From the NCBI GenBank assembly GCA_013398015.1, contig VZRR01008008.1, positions 186,768 to 250,767 of the forward strand: 64,000 nt of DNA, given 5' to 3'. Positions 1 through 11,754 of the stretch are shown piece by piece. Made by a program: the position numbers and the translations under genes. The notes under the pieces were generated by a model. That model was not told where the DNA came from, did no database searches, and saw nothing but the letters and a program-made list of their open reading frames with translations. The stretch is from Oreocharis arfaki (Eukaryota; Chordata; Aves; Passeriformes; Paramythiidae). How positions within the stretch are numbered: the stretch's first letter is position 1; the number at the start of each line of letters is the position of its first letter.

Positions 1-3000
1 GGCCATCTGCATCTCTGAGGTCCAGCAGATCCAGTTCCCCTGGTGAACAGGAGAGCAAGCTCCACTGGAGACAATGGCATTACCCCAGCCCCAGCTTGGC
101 CTCGATGACTCTTCAGTCACCAGCCACTGCTGGACACCACGGGGTTTTCTCCTCCCTTGCTATCACTGCTGTGCCCCAGGAGCTGCCATGAGCCCGTGGC
201 AGCTGCAAGGAGCACAACCTCCCACAGCACACACGTGGTTCTGCTTGCACCCCTGCATGGCATGGGGGACAGTGCAAACCAGGATCAGGATGGGATATAT
301 CACTGGGGGAACACACGTGGCATAGACCAAAGGAGATGCAGGCTGGGAACAAAGAGCCTGGGGAGCTCGGCTGCAGGGTACTGTAAAGTGTCCCACCTCC
401 CCACTACAGCCCAGAGAGGAATTTGACAGTGGATTAAGGCAGGGAGCGGAGCCTGGATTCAAAGCTTGATGGAGAAAAGCAGACTCTTTTCTCCAATTTC
501 AGCAGGAGCCATAAGAAAACACAGAGGTTAACTCAGGGTGGCTGCTGCAGGCAGAGCAAATACCTCCCGACAGGAGCAGGATTTGTAGCAAAGGATAAAA
601 TCAGCTAGACAGCAGCCAAGGGAGTAAAAAAGCCCTGTTCTTGGTGACACACACTCATTGTTTTCAGGATTTTTGTCCTTTTGTCTGGTTTCTCCCTTAT
701 TTTCCTTCCTCCTGTGTTGCTTCAGGCCAGTATTTTGTCATCTTCTTTAGCTGTTAAACCACAGGGCCGCCCCGCTCTGGGCTCTAAATGTCCATCAGCG
801 TCACTCGGGACTGGCAGCAACCATGGAGATGCTCTGGTTAACGCTGTGCTGTTCAGTGACAATGTGCACTGGTGGCACTGCACACGGTGTCTGGAAGATG
901 CTCCTGCTCTCCTGAAGTCCAGCTGCATCTCTCCAACAGCCAAACCTTCCTGCTCAGCCTTCACCCCAGAGAGCTCAGTGGGTGGTTTGTCTTCAGGGGC
1001 TGGTTTTCAAGGCATCTTAGGGTTTCCTGCTCGTGGGATCACAGAGGGATGAATCACTGGGAATAGGGCTGGGAGATGTCAGCAGGTGACTGAGGATAGC
1101 TCTCAGCCTCCCCACCACACAGAAAGGACACGTCAGTGACACTGGTCACATGCAGGGTCCCGCCTGCAGAGGTGACAAACCACAGCTGCCCTTGGGACGA
1201 CACACAAAGAGGGCAAGCACGAAATGACGCATCCGCAGAACAGCCTCAGCCTTCGCTGGCTTGTGGCTAAGGCACTGCTCAAGCCACAGGTCCTGCCTCC
1301 ATTTACTGCCTGGCTTGCCCCTTCGATCCCCTGCAGACAGTTTGCCCCCATAGCCACAAGACCTCCTGCACCCTTGAGGCTGCTGCTCCTGATGTCCCAC
1401 CACGTTCCCAACAGGAGCAAGCAGGGCCTTTTCTGCACTGATTTAACAACAAGCCACAGCAGCCATGTGCATGCCAGCAGCAAAAAGTGAAAGGATACTA
1501 GTGTGTGGTGGGGGGAAATCTCCATTCCAGCAGCTAAAAAGCCCCATAAAAGCCGAAAGTATCTCCAGAACCCACATGAGTGCAGAGAGCGAGGCTGTCA
1601 GCTGCTGAGGCAGAGGATGTCCTCGTAATGCAGCAGTGAAAAGATTTAGAAAAATGCCAATACACTTCAAGGGAAGATAAATGTCTGTGGACACATTTGC
1701 TCCTGGCACAGACTCCAGCTCACTGTGGCTCGATGCATCACTTTCTTCAGGAGGAGCTGGACAGCAGTGCTCCAGAGAGAAACCAGATGTGCAAGCCCAG
1801 GCAGGCTCCAGATCAGGAAGGCTGCTGTGGTTGTCTCCATCCATCGAGGGAGAGTATGCTGCCACCTTAGGGTCTGTCAGCACAGATGAGGAGCTCCAGC
1901 CCAGCTCTTAAGAGTGCAACATATTGGTGGGAGCTGGTTTGCTTGGCTGCCCATGCAGTCTCATGGTGAAAAACACTATTCCCTTCTGGCCAGGGCCTCC
2001 AGCAGAAAACCTTGTGGCTAAGGCCATACTGTAATAAATGTTACAATGGTTCAGTTTCGCAGTTGGGATATGCTGGCATATGAGACTCTTGCTGCCAATA
2101 GGAATTTGCAGATGAAAAAAAAGTGGCAGAATTGCCTTGCATGGAGAACAAAGCAATATCGCTTTGAAGACAGGCAATGTCGCTGTCACATCTTGTCTGC
2201 TCCAGATGGTTGCAATGCTTCATGAATTTGAACATCCACCAGCACAAGCACATGGAGGAGAAGATGACCTCACGTCCTTGGGAACCCAGTGCTATGTCTC
2301 CATCTGCATCAGAGATGTTTGGGTTCACTGATCACCCACCATGGCAAGGAGAGGGAGAGGAAAAGGATGGAAGTGACAACCCATCATGTCACATGTGGAG
2401 GGTCCTGCAGCAGCTGGGGCAGTGCAAGAACTCACTGACCAGCACCTGCCATGGCATTCGAGGGCTGGAGACCAGTGCTCCAGATAGGAGCTGCCCAGTC
2501 ACAAGGACAGGAGCAGCCCCCAGGAGGGACACCAGAAAGGCAGCAGCAGAGGGACAGCCAAGTACAGCAGAAAGTATCTCACCACCTCAAAGTGTTTCAG
2601 AGCAGGTCAGTGTTTTCCAAGGAGAACTACACTGTTGCCTCAGGACTCTGCTGCCAGTGGAAGGATCACTTGGGCAAATGATGCTTGGGGGGCTAAGGGG
2701 GAGAAATCTCTTCCAGACTTAATAGCTGAAGACCACAAGTACCGAGACCAGGGGGAAGGAGCTGTGCCTCAGGAGCATCTGCTCTTCAGTCCCACTTCAG
2801 TGCTATGGCCACAGGGCAAAGGCAGCAGCTCAATACAGAGAGAGGGAGAGAAATCCTTGTTCCTGGTGGCTGTGACACCAAGGGTTGAGCACAATGGCAA
2901 CGACACGTCTCTCCCAACAGCAGGCAGCTTCCCAGAGCTGGCAGCTGCCCACCTACCTCCCACCTCTGAGGGGGCCCTGGCCTCGGAGGCAAGCTGGGGA

Positions 3001-3940
3001 CAGCTCAGTCCTCAGGGACATGGCTGGGTTAGCCTCTCCTTGTGTGAAACAACTGTGTTTGGCTCTTCCTCCACCAAGAACTGAGAGAAAAAAAAGAACC
3101 CACACCCCTTCCTGCCATCTGGAGAGTTAGTCGACACAAGCCAAAACATGTGTGCCATATGTACACAGCTGTGGAGCGCAGGGACGCTGCTGTCAGCCCA
3201 TCTGTCCGGCGTGCTGCGTGCCAGTCGCTTGCCCTCGGGGGGGCTGCTGAGACAGGGAGAGTGTCCTGCAGAGAGGCATGACTTCCCTTTCCTCCTCCTC
3301 CTCCTCAGCAGGCATGGATGGGCTCCCTACAGTGTGGCCGTGGTGGGTCTGATCCTGCAAGCAATGGGGTTTTATCTCACGTGTGCCAGTGAGGATGGGT
3401 ATCTCCACCCTCATGCGTCCAAACAGGGTAGAGACAGGGATGACACCCGCGTGGGTGTTGGATACCAGTGACTGAGCAAGGCTCCTGCTTCCAGCAGCTC
3501 CACATCCAGCACCTGACCCCTTCCCAAAGGAGCATGGGGCCAGGGTCGGCTGTGTGCAAGCATGGCACAATCCCCTGCTCCTCGCCCGCCTGTCTGTGGG
3601 GACGTATCAGTTTCAGTGCCTCAGGAAAAGCCTCCCAGCTGCTTAAGAGTCTGATACGTGATGACAAGGAGGGGACGGAGGTGTAACCAAGGAACAAGAA
3701 GCAAAGGGAGGCCTGCAGCAGACAGCACACAGGGATTACCTCCGGCATGGGGCTGAAGGCCCTTTTTATGCTCTGGGATGTGGAAAGACAGTGCTGACCT
3801 GGGGCAAGAGAAAGCCTCCCTACTGCATGTACTTCCATTAGGGCATCTCCATACCCCTGCTCCCAGCCACTGGCCAAGGTGTGACAGAAAGCAACATGCC
3901 GTCTCCTGATCCGAGCTGCTCCTCAGAAACCCCTCCGCCG
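1..3940. other. Unique sequence, no gene recognised
   Basis: I see no interspersed repeat, RNA gene or recognisable protein here. The open frames (longest about 180 codons, at 2177-2722) overlap on both strands, have no familiar motif, and look like chance frames in moderately GC-rich DNA. The only simple sequence is a short CCT run of five units at 3291-3306. It could be the flank of the gene that may start at the CpG island further right, but nothing in the bases proves that. Confidence 0.6.
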
Positions 3941-4080
3941 TCACCGCTGCGAATGACGTGAGTGACAAGCCAGCGCCGCGCATATGTGCAATGAAGCTGA
4001 CTGTCACCTGATGTCACGTACGGCACCAGGCACGCCGCTGGCAGCCCCACAAGAAATGAATGCAAATGTCATCCAATGAT
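3941..4080. promoter_or_regulatory. Candidate regulatory block with CRE-like and octamer motifs
   Basis: Within about 140 bp there is a CRE-like TGACGTGA (3954-3961), a second TGTCACGTA-type site near 4013-4021, and a perfect octamer ATGCAAAT (4060-4067). CpGs are denser than in the surrounding sequence. CREB/ATF and POU-domain factors are the families known for such sites. That it acts as a regulatory element is inference from motif clustering only; short motifs also arise by chance. Confidence 0.22.
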
Positions 4081-5940
4081 GGTTGGGACAGCCAGCCCAC
4101 CCCTCAGCAAATTGCTAGGAAAACCTCGCGGCAAACATTTCCCAGAGAATGATTTCTTTCTCTCTGCAGAGTGCACACAGCCCTGCCAGTATGTTCCTGT
4201 GCTGACCCTAGAGACCGGCCTTCACGGGAAGAGAGGACAGCAACTTGTTCTCCAGGCTCTTTGGGCTCCCAGCTGAGTCCACGGCTGAAGTGATTTATAG
4301 AGACAGGGCCAAGGCCAGGAATCTGAGGCTTTTCAGGAGTTGCCCATTTCCCAAAAGAGTGCGGCTTTAATTTGTTGCCTGCCTGACTTCTGCTTGAGGC
4401 TCAGCCTAGAACAAGATTGCCAGTGATTTGGGAAATCAGTGCTACTTCCCCTTGCGGTTTCGGTGGTGTAGATGTCTGTCCATGGAGAATTAGACTGACA
4501 CTTCCAAGCGTGTTACACACAGTCGCCAAACAACTGAACTATGGAAGCGGCTTACAGAAACAAAATATATCAAGTCTGGAGTTTGCATCTACAAGGGGCA
4601 GCCGCTCAGCACCAGGGAACAGCACCCAGCATGTACTGGATTACCAGGATTACAACAGGAGCAGTCAGATCCCACCACTGCATGGTGATCAAAACTGCTC
4701 TAGTTTAGATGCTCACTCGTGATTCTCTCCTGACATACAGCCCTGGTCTCAGCCCCTGAGGCTAGGGCTGGAAATCTGTTTGCAGAAGTAGATGACAGGA
4801 AAGGACTAACTTTTGGGGTGCAGCTAGTCAGGACACAGCAGTCACTGTAAAGGGTTTCAGGCAGCATGCTGAAGATAGGAACAAGCACGCTTCCTCTAAG
4901 CAGGAGGGAGGACTGAATCCTAAAGCAAGCACACTTGGGGAATGGCTCAGATTAGTAATGTCCTAAAGATGGTAGGGAAAAGCCTGCGTGTGTGAGCTCC
5001 CCTGCAAGCAGAGCACACTGGAGCAAACTGGAAGGACCATCCTGGGAGAGGTGATGCTTAGCACCTCTCACAATCAAGACTCATCTGCAGCTCACCGCCC
5101 CCCAAGCCCTGTGCATCTCCTCCTTCCTGCACACCTGGAATAGTCCCACCAGCATTTCACAGAAAGGCAGAAAAGCCAGCACAGCTGGGCTTGCACAATG
5201 TGACAGCACATCTTTGTCTATCACTGCGCTGTTACACGGTGCCTACAGGCAGAGAGGGCTGAGTGCAGGGGCCAGGACACTGATTTATCCTTGTGCAGAA
5301 GATACAAGAGTCTTGTGGCTTCTCTGTATCTCTCCTCATCCTGGGGAGGTGATGGAAGGATTTTGACCAAAACCTTTAATTTACCTTTCAGAGCTCCACC
5401 CTGACAGTGAGAACATGTCTATTATCCTTTACAGACAACCCTGAGGATTTTCAAGTCCTCTCAGCAAGAAAGCCCAGCACCAGACACACTTGAAACACGC
5501 ACTACAGTAAAAATCATGGGAAACTAACTGGCGGAGAACCACAACTCAACTTGTCTATCCCTAGCAGACAGGGCACATAGAAAGTTTCAGAGGCTGCTGC
5601 AAGAACCCCAAGCGCCCTGAGAGATCAGGCACCCTGCAACAAAGTCAACAGGAGCACGGTGCTGCCCAAACTCACAGTGATCCCTCTGGGGTAGTTCACG
5701 GCAGCTGGACAGCTGGCAAGTACACGTGCTCTTGGCACAGGAGCATCACCCCAGCTCCCAGCTTGACCAAGTGCCTCTCTACACACTCTGCTCTCACTCG
5801 GAGGGATTTCTAGGGTTTGTTTTATTTTTCGCCCTCTACACCACTCTCCCTCCGGGGGAAAAAAAAAAAAGTCTAAAACTTTCTAACAGCAAGCAAATTA
5901 AAAGCCCTTATTTATTTATCTGAAGTGTTAGCACAGTTCT
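4081..5940. other. Unique sequence, no gene recognised
   Basis: No repeat or gene is recognised. A good splice-acceptor-like pyrimidine tract ending in CAG lies near 4150-4171, but no matching donor or convincing frame follows. An A-run sits at about 5859-5870, just before the CpG island. Confidence 0.55.
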
Positions 5941-6094
5941 AGGGTTGGTACTTCCAGGCATTTTGAACCGACTTCCCCTCCTGTCAGGCGGCCACTCGGC
6001 TCTTGCCCTTCACCTCCCCTGGCCCCGGGCGCGGGGCAGCGCGGGCGCTCCCCGGTCCCTGCGCACCCTCCAGCCCCCCCGCCGGGCAGAGCAC

Positions 6095-6103
6095 GGGGCG
6101 GGC
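6095..6103 (+). promoter_or_regulatory. GC-box (Sp1-type site) in CpG island
   Basis: GGGGCGGGC matches the Sp1/KLF GC-box. It sits about 50 bp before the assembly gap in the most CpG-dense part of the island. Function is inferred from motif and context only. Confidence 0.35.
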
Positions 6104-6154
6104 TGGCGGAGCGCTGCCCGGTGCCCCCCGCGGGCGGGCGGAGGGGCCGGCGGC

Positions 6155-6621
6155 NNNNNNNNNNNNNNNNNNNNNNNNNNNNNNNNNNNNNNNNNNNNNN
6201 NNNNNNNNNNNNNNNNNNNNNNNNNNNNNNNNNNNNNNNNNNNNNNNNNNNNNNNNNNNNNNNNNNNNNNNNNNNNNNNNNNNNNNNNNNNNNNNNNNNN
6301 NNNNNNNNNNNNNNNNNNNNNNNNNNNNNNNNNNNNNNNNNNNNNNNNNNNNNNNNNNNNNNNNNNNNNNNNNNNNNNNNNNNNNNNNNNNNNNNNNNNN
6401 NNNNNNNNNNNNNNNNNNNNNNNNNNNNNNNNNNNNNNNNNNNNNNNNNNNNNNNNNNNNNNNNNNNNNNNNNNNNNNNNNNNNNNNNNNNNNNNNNNNN
6501 NNNNNNNNNNNNNNNNNNNNNNNNNNNNNNNNNNNNNNNNNNNNNNNNNNNNNNNNNNNNNNNNNNNNNNNNNNNNNNNNNNNNNNNNNNNNNNNNNNNN
6601 NNNNNNNNNNNNNNNNNNNNN
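6155..6621. other. Assembly gap (467 N)
   Basis: A run of 467 undetermined bases. The left edge ends in a G-rich, CpG-rich stretch with several GGG runs and the right edge begins with a C/T tract. Such GC-rich promoter DNA is a known cause of drop-out in bird assemblies. Any translation across it is meaningless. Confidence 0.98.
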
Positions 6622-7110
6622 TTCCCTTCCCTTCCCTCCCACCCCACTCCCACTTTCTTCTTTAATCTCGCTCTTCCATGCGATGGAAGAGAAATCCTGC
6701 CCCCCGGAGACTCGCCGCGACCCACCGAGTGCGCTTCCACTCCGCCCCCCGCCTTGCTTCCCCAGGGAAATCTGTGATTTGCTTTGGTTTCCAACCCACT
6801 TCATCCCACTTCTCCTCTTCTATCACTGGTTTCGCACATCAGGACCCGATCTGCCAGGCGGGGGGTGCCTGACTTCGCGTTGCCTTCCTAAAGGTGCCCG
6901 GGAGCACAGCGGGCACCCCGGCGGGATGGGGAACTGGGGGAGCTCCGGCGCTTCTCACGCATTGCTCCTGTCGCTCCCGGAATCCTTCGGTTGCTGCTCC
7001 GCTACCGACTCGGATCCACCAGGAAGAATTATTCCGCAGCAACAGTCTGCCTTGTTTTTCACAAGGCTAACAAGGGAGCCCGCACGCGTGGGTAACTGCT
7101 ACCAGCTTTG

Positions 7111-9751
7111 GGCTGCCTTCTGCTGGCGCCTCAAAACCCCTCAACTCCCCTTACCTCAGCCTCCAGGGAATCAGGGCCAGGGGTCTCTGCAGAGTGGGCA
7201 GACAGGGTGTGAGGGAGGGATGGAGAGGTGCAGCTTACAGTCAGAGCTGTGGCACAGCTTGGAATAAACTGCATTTATCAGGATTGTAGGAAAACGTTGG
7301 GGTGGAAGAAACTTCAGGTGATCCTTTGTAATTTTTATAAGTATCTCTGTTATTTAGGCAAGTTATCTAAACCCCTTGGACATTAAGTTGTACTGAGAAT
7401 CAGTGGGATGCAGGCTGTGAAATGCTTGAATTCATAGCAGTGAAAGGGGTGTTGGTTCCTTACCGTCCTCCTCCTCCTCCTTTTCCTCCCATGGCGTATC
7501 AACCTAGCAGCCATCAGCACTACATGGGGTGAGGAGAAGGAGCTTCTATTGACCTCGTTTATGTCCGTGATGCAAGACAAGCTCTGCCTGATGACTAATT
7601 TCCTCTTGCTACTGTGGCCAGGCTGCCCCAGAACAGACATAGCAAGGTTTCTTCAGATGGGGAAGTCAGAGGTTGTGGAGAAACTACTGGAAGAGATGTG
7701 GTGAGTCCTGCTTCAGCACCATACCTGTAACAGCAGTGCTGCCTCCTCCGTTACATCCCGTGTCCCAAGTGTCACTGCAGTTTGATTTTCCTTGGCAGAA
7801 GGACTTTAGGTGAGTCAGTTGAACTCAGAAGTGCCTGGCTTCCCAGTGTGGGTAGCAGCACCCCTCTGCCTTGTGGTGGTGCTGGCAAGCTGCCCTGATA
7901 TCCTCAGCTGGAGCCTGTGAGTTATTGCTGCTAATGCTAGGGCATGCCTTAATGACTATTTTTTCCATCTTTCATCTTAGTTCCTCTAACTCTCAGAGTT
8001 GAGAGCCAGCAGAGGGATTTTCAGTTGACCATGTTTCTCCCAAGCATCCCAGTGAGTGGCAGTAGCACCAGCCCCTCCAGCAGGGTCTATCCTTCAGTGG
8101 GAGCCTATGTTAAACATTTGGTGGCTCTTCTCGCAAGAGGAGGACCTTGGCCCAAAATTGCAGTCTCAGCCATTTAAATTCTGCCTCTCTAAGATCCCCT
8201 TGCTCTTCCAGCTTGACTCCATGAACCAAATCCATTTGAGTGGTAAATTGATGAAGTCCATTAAAACCAAAAGCATTTGCAGCCATTTAAACCATTTTTT
8301 TTCTCATTTTGCCCCTGAGGCATGTTTATCTTCTCAGTGCTGGTTATGTAGCTGCTGCCTTGGCTGTCACTGCCTTACGGAGTGCTTCCAAGAAGAAACC
8401 TAAACCTGAGTGTCCCTAGTCACATAACCGCCTGTCAGACCTTCCCCTTCACTCTTTTTAGTATCCTTGTGGTTATGGGTATCACAGGATGGCCAGGGTG
8501 GCCCGGCTCGGGGCTGAGTCATGATGGGCCTTGTCCCTCAGCGTGACGCATGGAGTGGTGCACGCAGCCTGTCCCTGTCTGTGCCCCGCTCACAGAGAGG
8601 GTACAGCAGTGACAGCTGCCAGCCCTGGAGCACAGACATTGTGAACACGCAAACCTGCTCCCACTGTGCCCACCCGCGTTTGCTTCCACAGTTAAAGCAC
8701 TGCAAACTGGGTGGGGACTCTCCTGTCACTATCCAGTTGGGTTGCTCTTGTTTGCCTTAAAGGAGATTGAAACTGAAACTTGCTTGTGACTAAACTGAAG
8801 GGAGAGAGATTTAAACTCCAGTGAAAGAGTTCATGCAACCTCTTTTACCAACTTAAGTTGTTTAGATGAAGGTTAACTCTTTCAGTTAAGCAATGGTGAG
8901 TTTGCTGAAGAGCAAACTCATCCGTTCAGTGCGTGCCATGGTAGTCCCAGATCCACTGGTGTGCCTTCCACGTGCAGTGGAGATGGGCAGTGATGCCTGA
9001 GCTCACCACCTGGCTTCTGGAAAACAAAGCATTGTGGCTGTTCTGGCATTGGAACTTGAGCTGGGAGCAGTGTGTCCTCGTGCAATGCCACCAGAGAAAC
9101 GTGGCTTTTGGGAGCAAATGCAAAAAAATCTGCAGGTGGTGCTGACTGCCCTGTGCCATATGGATGCAGCAGCTCATTCTGGGGCATAGTGCCTACATGC
9201 CAAAATGATGGCATGAGGTGAAAAACAGATGGAAGGAATCACCTGGCTGTGGGGGAGTAATGCAGAGTGACAGGACCATGGCTATGAGTTGTAGTGAAAC
9301 TTTTGACCTTTCTGCAGACCGTGTTACATCAGCCTTGTCTGCAGTCAGACCTGCATCATTGTAGCAGTCCTGTGGTGTCCTATGGGTCCGTTTCTTGCAG
9401 ATATGGGTGAGGCAGGTACTTGCAGGACATAGACACACATAGGGAAGGTTTCATCTCTGGCAGAGCCAAGCTGATGGTGCCACTGTCCTATCCCATTGCC
9501 CTTTCTCCTTCTTGCTGTACTCCCATTTCCTCCCTTTGCCTCTGAGGTTCTCTGTGCTTGGGGTGAGCAAACCTCCAGCCCTGTTTGATATGCCTGGCAT
9601 GTTGCGACAGGGTGGCGTGGCCATGGCTGCACACTGGTGAGGTGGGAAAGGGGTTGCTCTTCTGCTTTGAGACCCACTAAGAAAATAACTTCAGCATAAG
9701 CACCAGCACCACTTGCTGTGCAACTCTGCTACCTCTGCCTTCAAGGGTAAA
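7111..9751. other. Mostly unique sequence; one exon-like segment
   Basis: No repeat or known gene is recognised. A CTC-rich stretch lies at about 7465-7490. On the plus strand an 86-codon open frame (7444-7703) contains an exon-like piece, 7657-7700, bounded by a TTCTTCAG acceptor-like site and a GTGAGT donor. A very good donor-like GAG/GTAAGG lies on the minus strand near 7155, but has no partner I can identify. All of this could be chance. Confidence 0.45.
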
Positions 9752-10009
9752 TAAAGGACAAGAGGAAATGGCCTCGATTACACCAGGGGAGATTTATGTT
9801 GGATATTAAGAAAAATGTTGTGACCAAAAGGGTAGCCAGGCATTGGAACAGGCTGCCCAGGGAAGTGGTGGAGCCACCATCCCTGGAGGGATTTAAAAGA
9901 CATGTGGATGTGGTGCTTAGGGACATGGTTTAGTGGTGGCCTTGGGGAATGGTTGGACTCAATAACTGTGGAGGTCTTTTCCAACTCAAATGCTTCTGTG
10001 GTTCTATAA
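9752..10009 (+). mobile_element. CR1 LINE 3' fragment (sense)
   Basis: This is the 3' end of a CR1 non-LTR retrotransposon. It contains the end of ORF2 ('ggaacaggctgcccaggga' block), then the short 3' UTR ('ttagggacatggtttagtgg'), then 'ggtcttttccaactcaaatg' and a decayed ATTCTATG-type tail near 10008. CR1 copies are normally 5'-truncated, and this one keeps only about 260 bp. It diverges moderately from the avian consensus I remember and cannot encode an active enzyme. Confidence 0.93.
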
Positions 10010-11645
10010 ATAAGGAAATAAACCCTTTGCCAGTTTCCTGTGAAGGACATTAGAGTCCTGGGTAAAAATCACTGGAGAAGTGTTAACCTCTCATTCCAGC
10101 ATTCTCTGGCACCAAGCTACTCAAAGTCATGGATTAACTCCACCCATACAGGGTCAAGCTCTCCCTGGCACTACAACACCATACCCTAAATCAGTCACTG
10201 CCTTCTGCCAGTGGGTGACACACCCTGTTGGGTGGCTCTCTGCCTTGATAAAAACTAATGTGGTTGTAAGAAATGACTGTGAAACCCCAGAATGTGTCTT
10301 CAGACAATATATTTTTTAAAAAGATAAGTAAGTAGGAAGGAAAATGGAATGGAAATAATCTACTAGGTGGCAAGAATGAGTCGTAGGTGCAGTTGGGATG
10401 TTTGAAAGGTTTGTCTTCAGAGCCCAGGATAGGTGATGGGGGAAAGACAAGCTGCAGGTGGGTGCCAGGGAGATGTCTCCAAAGCAGTGCCCAAGGGACA
10501 GGACATTTTCCCCAGGAAGGCATCCTGTGTGTTTCTGAAAGATGATTCAGCTGGCGACAGCTTTGTACTTCTGAAAACCAGAACACACTCCAAACTCTGT
10601 GAAAAAACAGAGCTCTGCACTTGTTAAAAAGGAACATCTACTCTCATGTACATTTTCCAACATCTTCCTTAGGCAAGAGGAATTATTTTAAAATGCTGTT
10701 GGAGAGCAAAACCAGAAGTCTGATCGCAAGTGGCATGTTGAGGATATCAATGTAAAGCTGAATCATCAAAGTGAGACTGAGATGCAGCCTTAATCCCTCT
10801 TCTTTAATGTTTTAAATATGTGTCATGTAGTCTGACATTATCATTAATAGTCTGACAGCATGTGAGCAGCCGTCTTCCTCAGGAGGTTTCAGGGTTTCAG
10901 TATGTGTTTAAAAGTGTATAAGATATAAGAAAGAGGAAAGGGAGAACTTTTCTTTTTGCAGTAAAAATTCCATTGGGAGCACATTCTTTTATTGTGAAGT
11001 ATTTAAACAACAACCAAAAAAAAAGAAAGAAAGAAAGCATAAGCTTGGCAGGCTAGAAATTTCATCCAGTCCTTAATCTGAGGATAAAAAAAAAAAAAGG
11101 GAAAAGAAAAAAAAGAAAAAAATGTCTCTGGTTTTATAGTTCTATGAAAAATACATCTTAAAAAGCAGCAATTTGAGAATATAGGCAGGCAAGGAGAGGA
11201 AAAGTGAGGAAAGGCTGCTGAAACACATGTCTATTATTAGTGAAAAGAAGTGAAATTTCTCCAGCATTAGGAAAACTCTGTAGCATTTCTAAATACCCAT
11301 AAAATGTACAGTGGGAGTTGTAAGAACCTGTAAAGTTGGTGGTCTCTCATCAGTGGGTTTTTTTAAAGCTATTTGGAGACTTGGCAAATGTGCATGGGCA
11401 GGATTATGGGAGTCCTCTTGGATAATATGAAACTGAGGAGGGATAGTGAAATGAGATAGGAAATGAGAATTATTTGCATGCAATGTAAATTGGAGTCATA
11501 TCTGTCATTAACTTAAAATTGTATTTCTTTTTAAATGCTTGTTTTTTACTTGACACACTCAATATGCGTTTAGAGGAAAAAAGTGCTTATGACAGTCTGC
11601 AGCTTAATTTTATTCTCTCAGCCTGAATGATGAGATTTAAGTCCC
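10010..11645. other. AT-rich unique sequence with A-rich tracts
   Basis: No gene is recognised. A-rich simple sequence lies at about 11012-11034 (GAAA units) and 11087-11122. A short motif, TAGTCTGACA, occurs twice at about 10828-10857. Otherwise I see nothing. Confidence 0.55.
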
Positions 11646-11754
11646 TCTCCTCTCCTCTCCTCTCCTCTCCTCGAATGATTCCCCGAGGAGCGGCACGACC
11701 GCAGGTGCGGCGCTTATAAAGCCTAAAGCCTNTCTCCTCTCCTCTCCTCTCACA
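11646..11754. repeat. (CTCCT)n microsatellite interrupted by a CpG-rich cassette
   Basis: Five TCTCC units (11646-11670) and about three to four more (11733-11751) flank a 61-bp stretch (11671-11731) of quite different composition. That stretch has seven to eight CpGs, a TATAAA box (11715-11720), and two short inverted repeats (ctcctcg/cgaggag and ccgca/tgcgg). One undetermined base (11732) sits exactly at the right junction. It may be a small insertion into the microsatellite, part of an older repeat, or a local assembly error. Confidence 0.6.

Larger units (their letters stand above)
5941..7110. promoter_or_regulatory. CpG island, candidate promoter / first-exon region
   Basis: I count about 20 CpG dinucleotides in the roughly 150 bp before the gap, against a CpG-poor background elsewhere. 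A GC-box (GGGGCGGGC, Sp1-type) lies at 6095-6103, and G-runs continue up to the gap. The right side (6622-7110) starts with a polypyrimidine tract and stays CpG-enriched. No TATA box is visible. Vertebrate CpG islands of this kind usually mark promoters. The direction of transcription cannot be decided, because open frames exist on both strands and cross the gap. The missing bases probably include the core of the island. Confidence 0.6.

Noticed and set aside
4150..4275. Possible exon after a strong TTTCTCTCTGCAG acceptor
   Set aside because: No donor of quality follows and no frame looks conserved.
5945..7267. 440-codon open frame and related frames across the gap
   Set aside because: Most of the length is undetermined bases; the frame exists only because N codons are not stops.
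7290..7325. Possible CR1 tail ('ggggtggaagaaacttcagg')
   Set aside because: Too short and diverged; lacks the octamer tail and the following UTR words.
11671..11731. Definite retroviral LTR promoter
   Set aside because: A TATA box and CpGs alone do not identify an LTR; no TG...CA ends, target duplication or neighbouring retroviral sequence can be seen.
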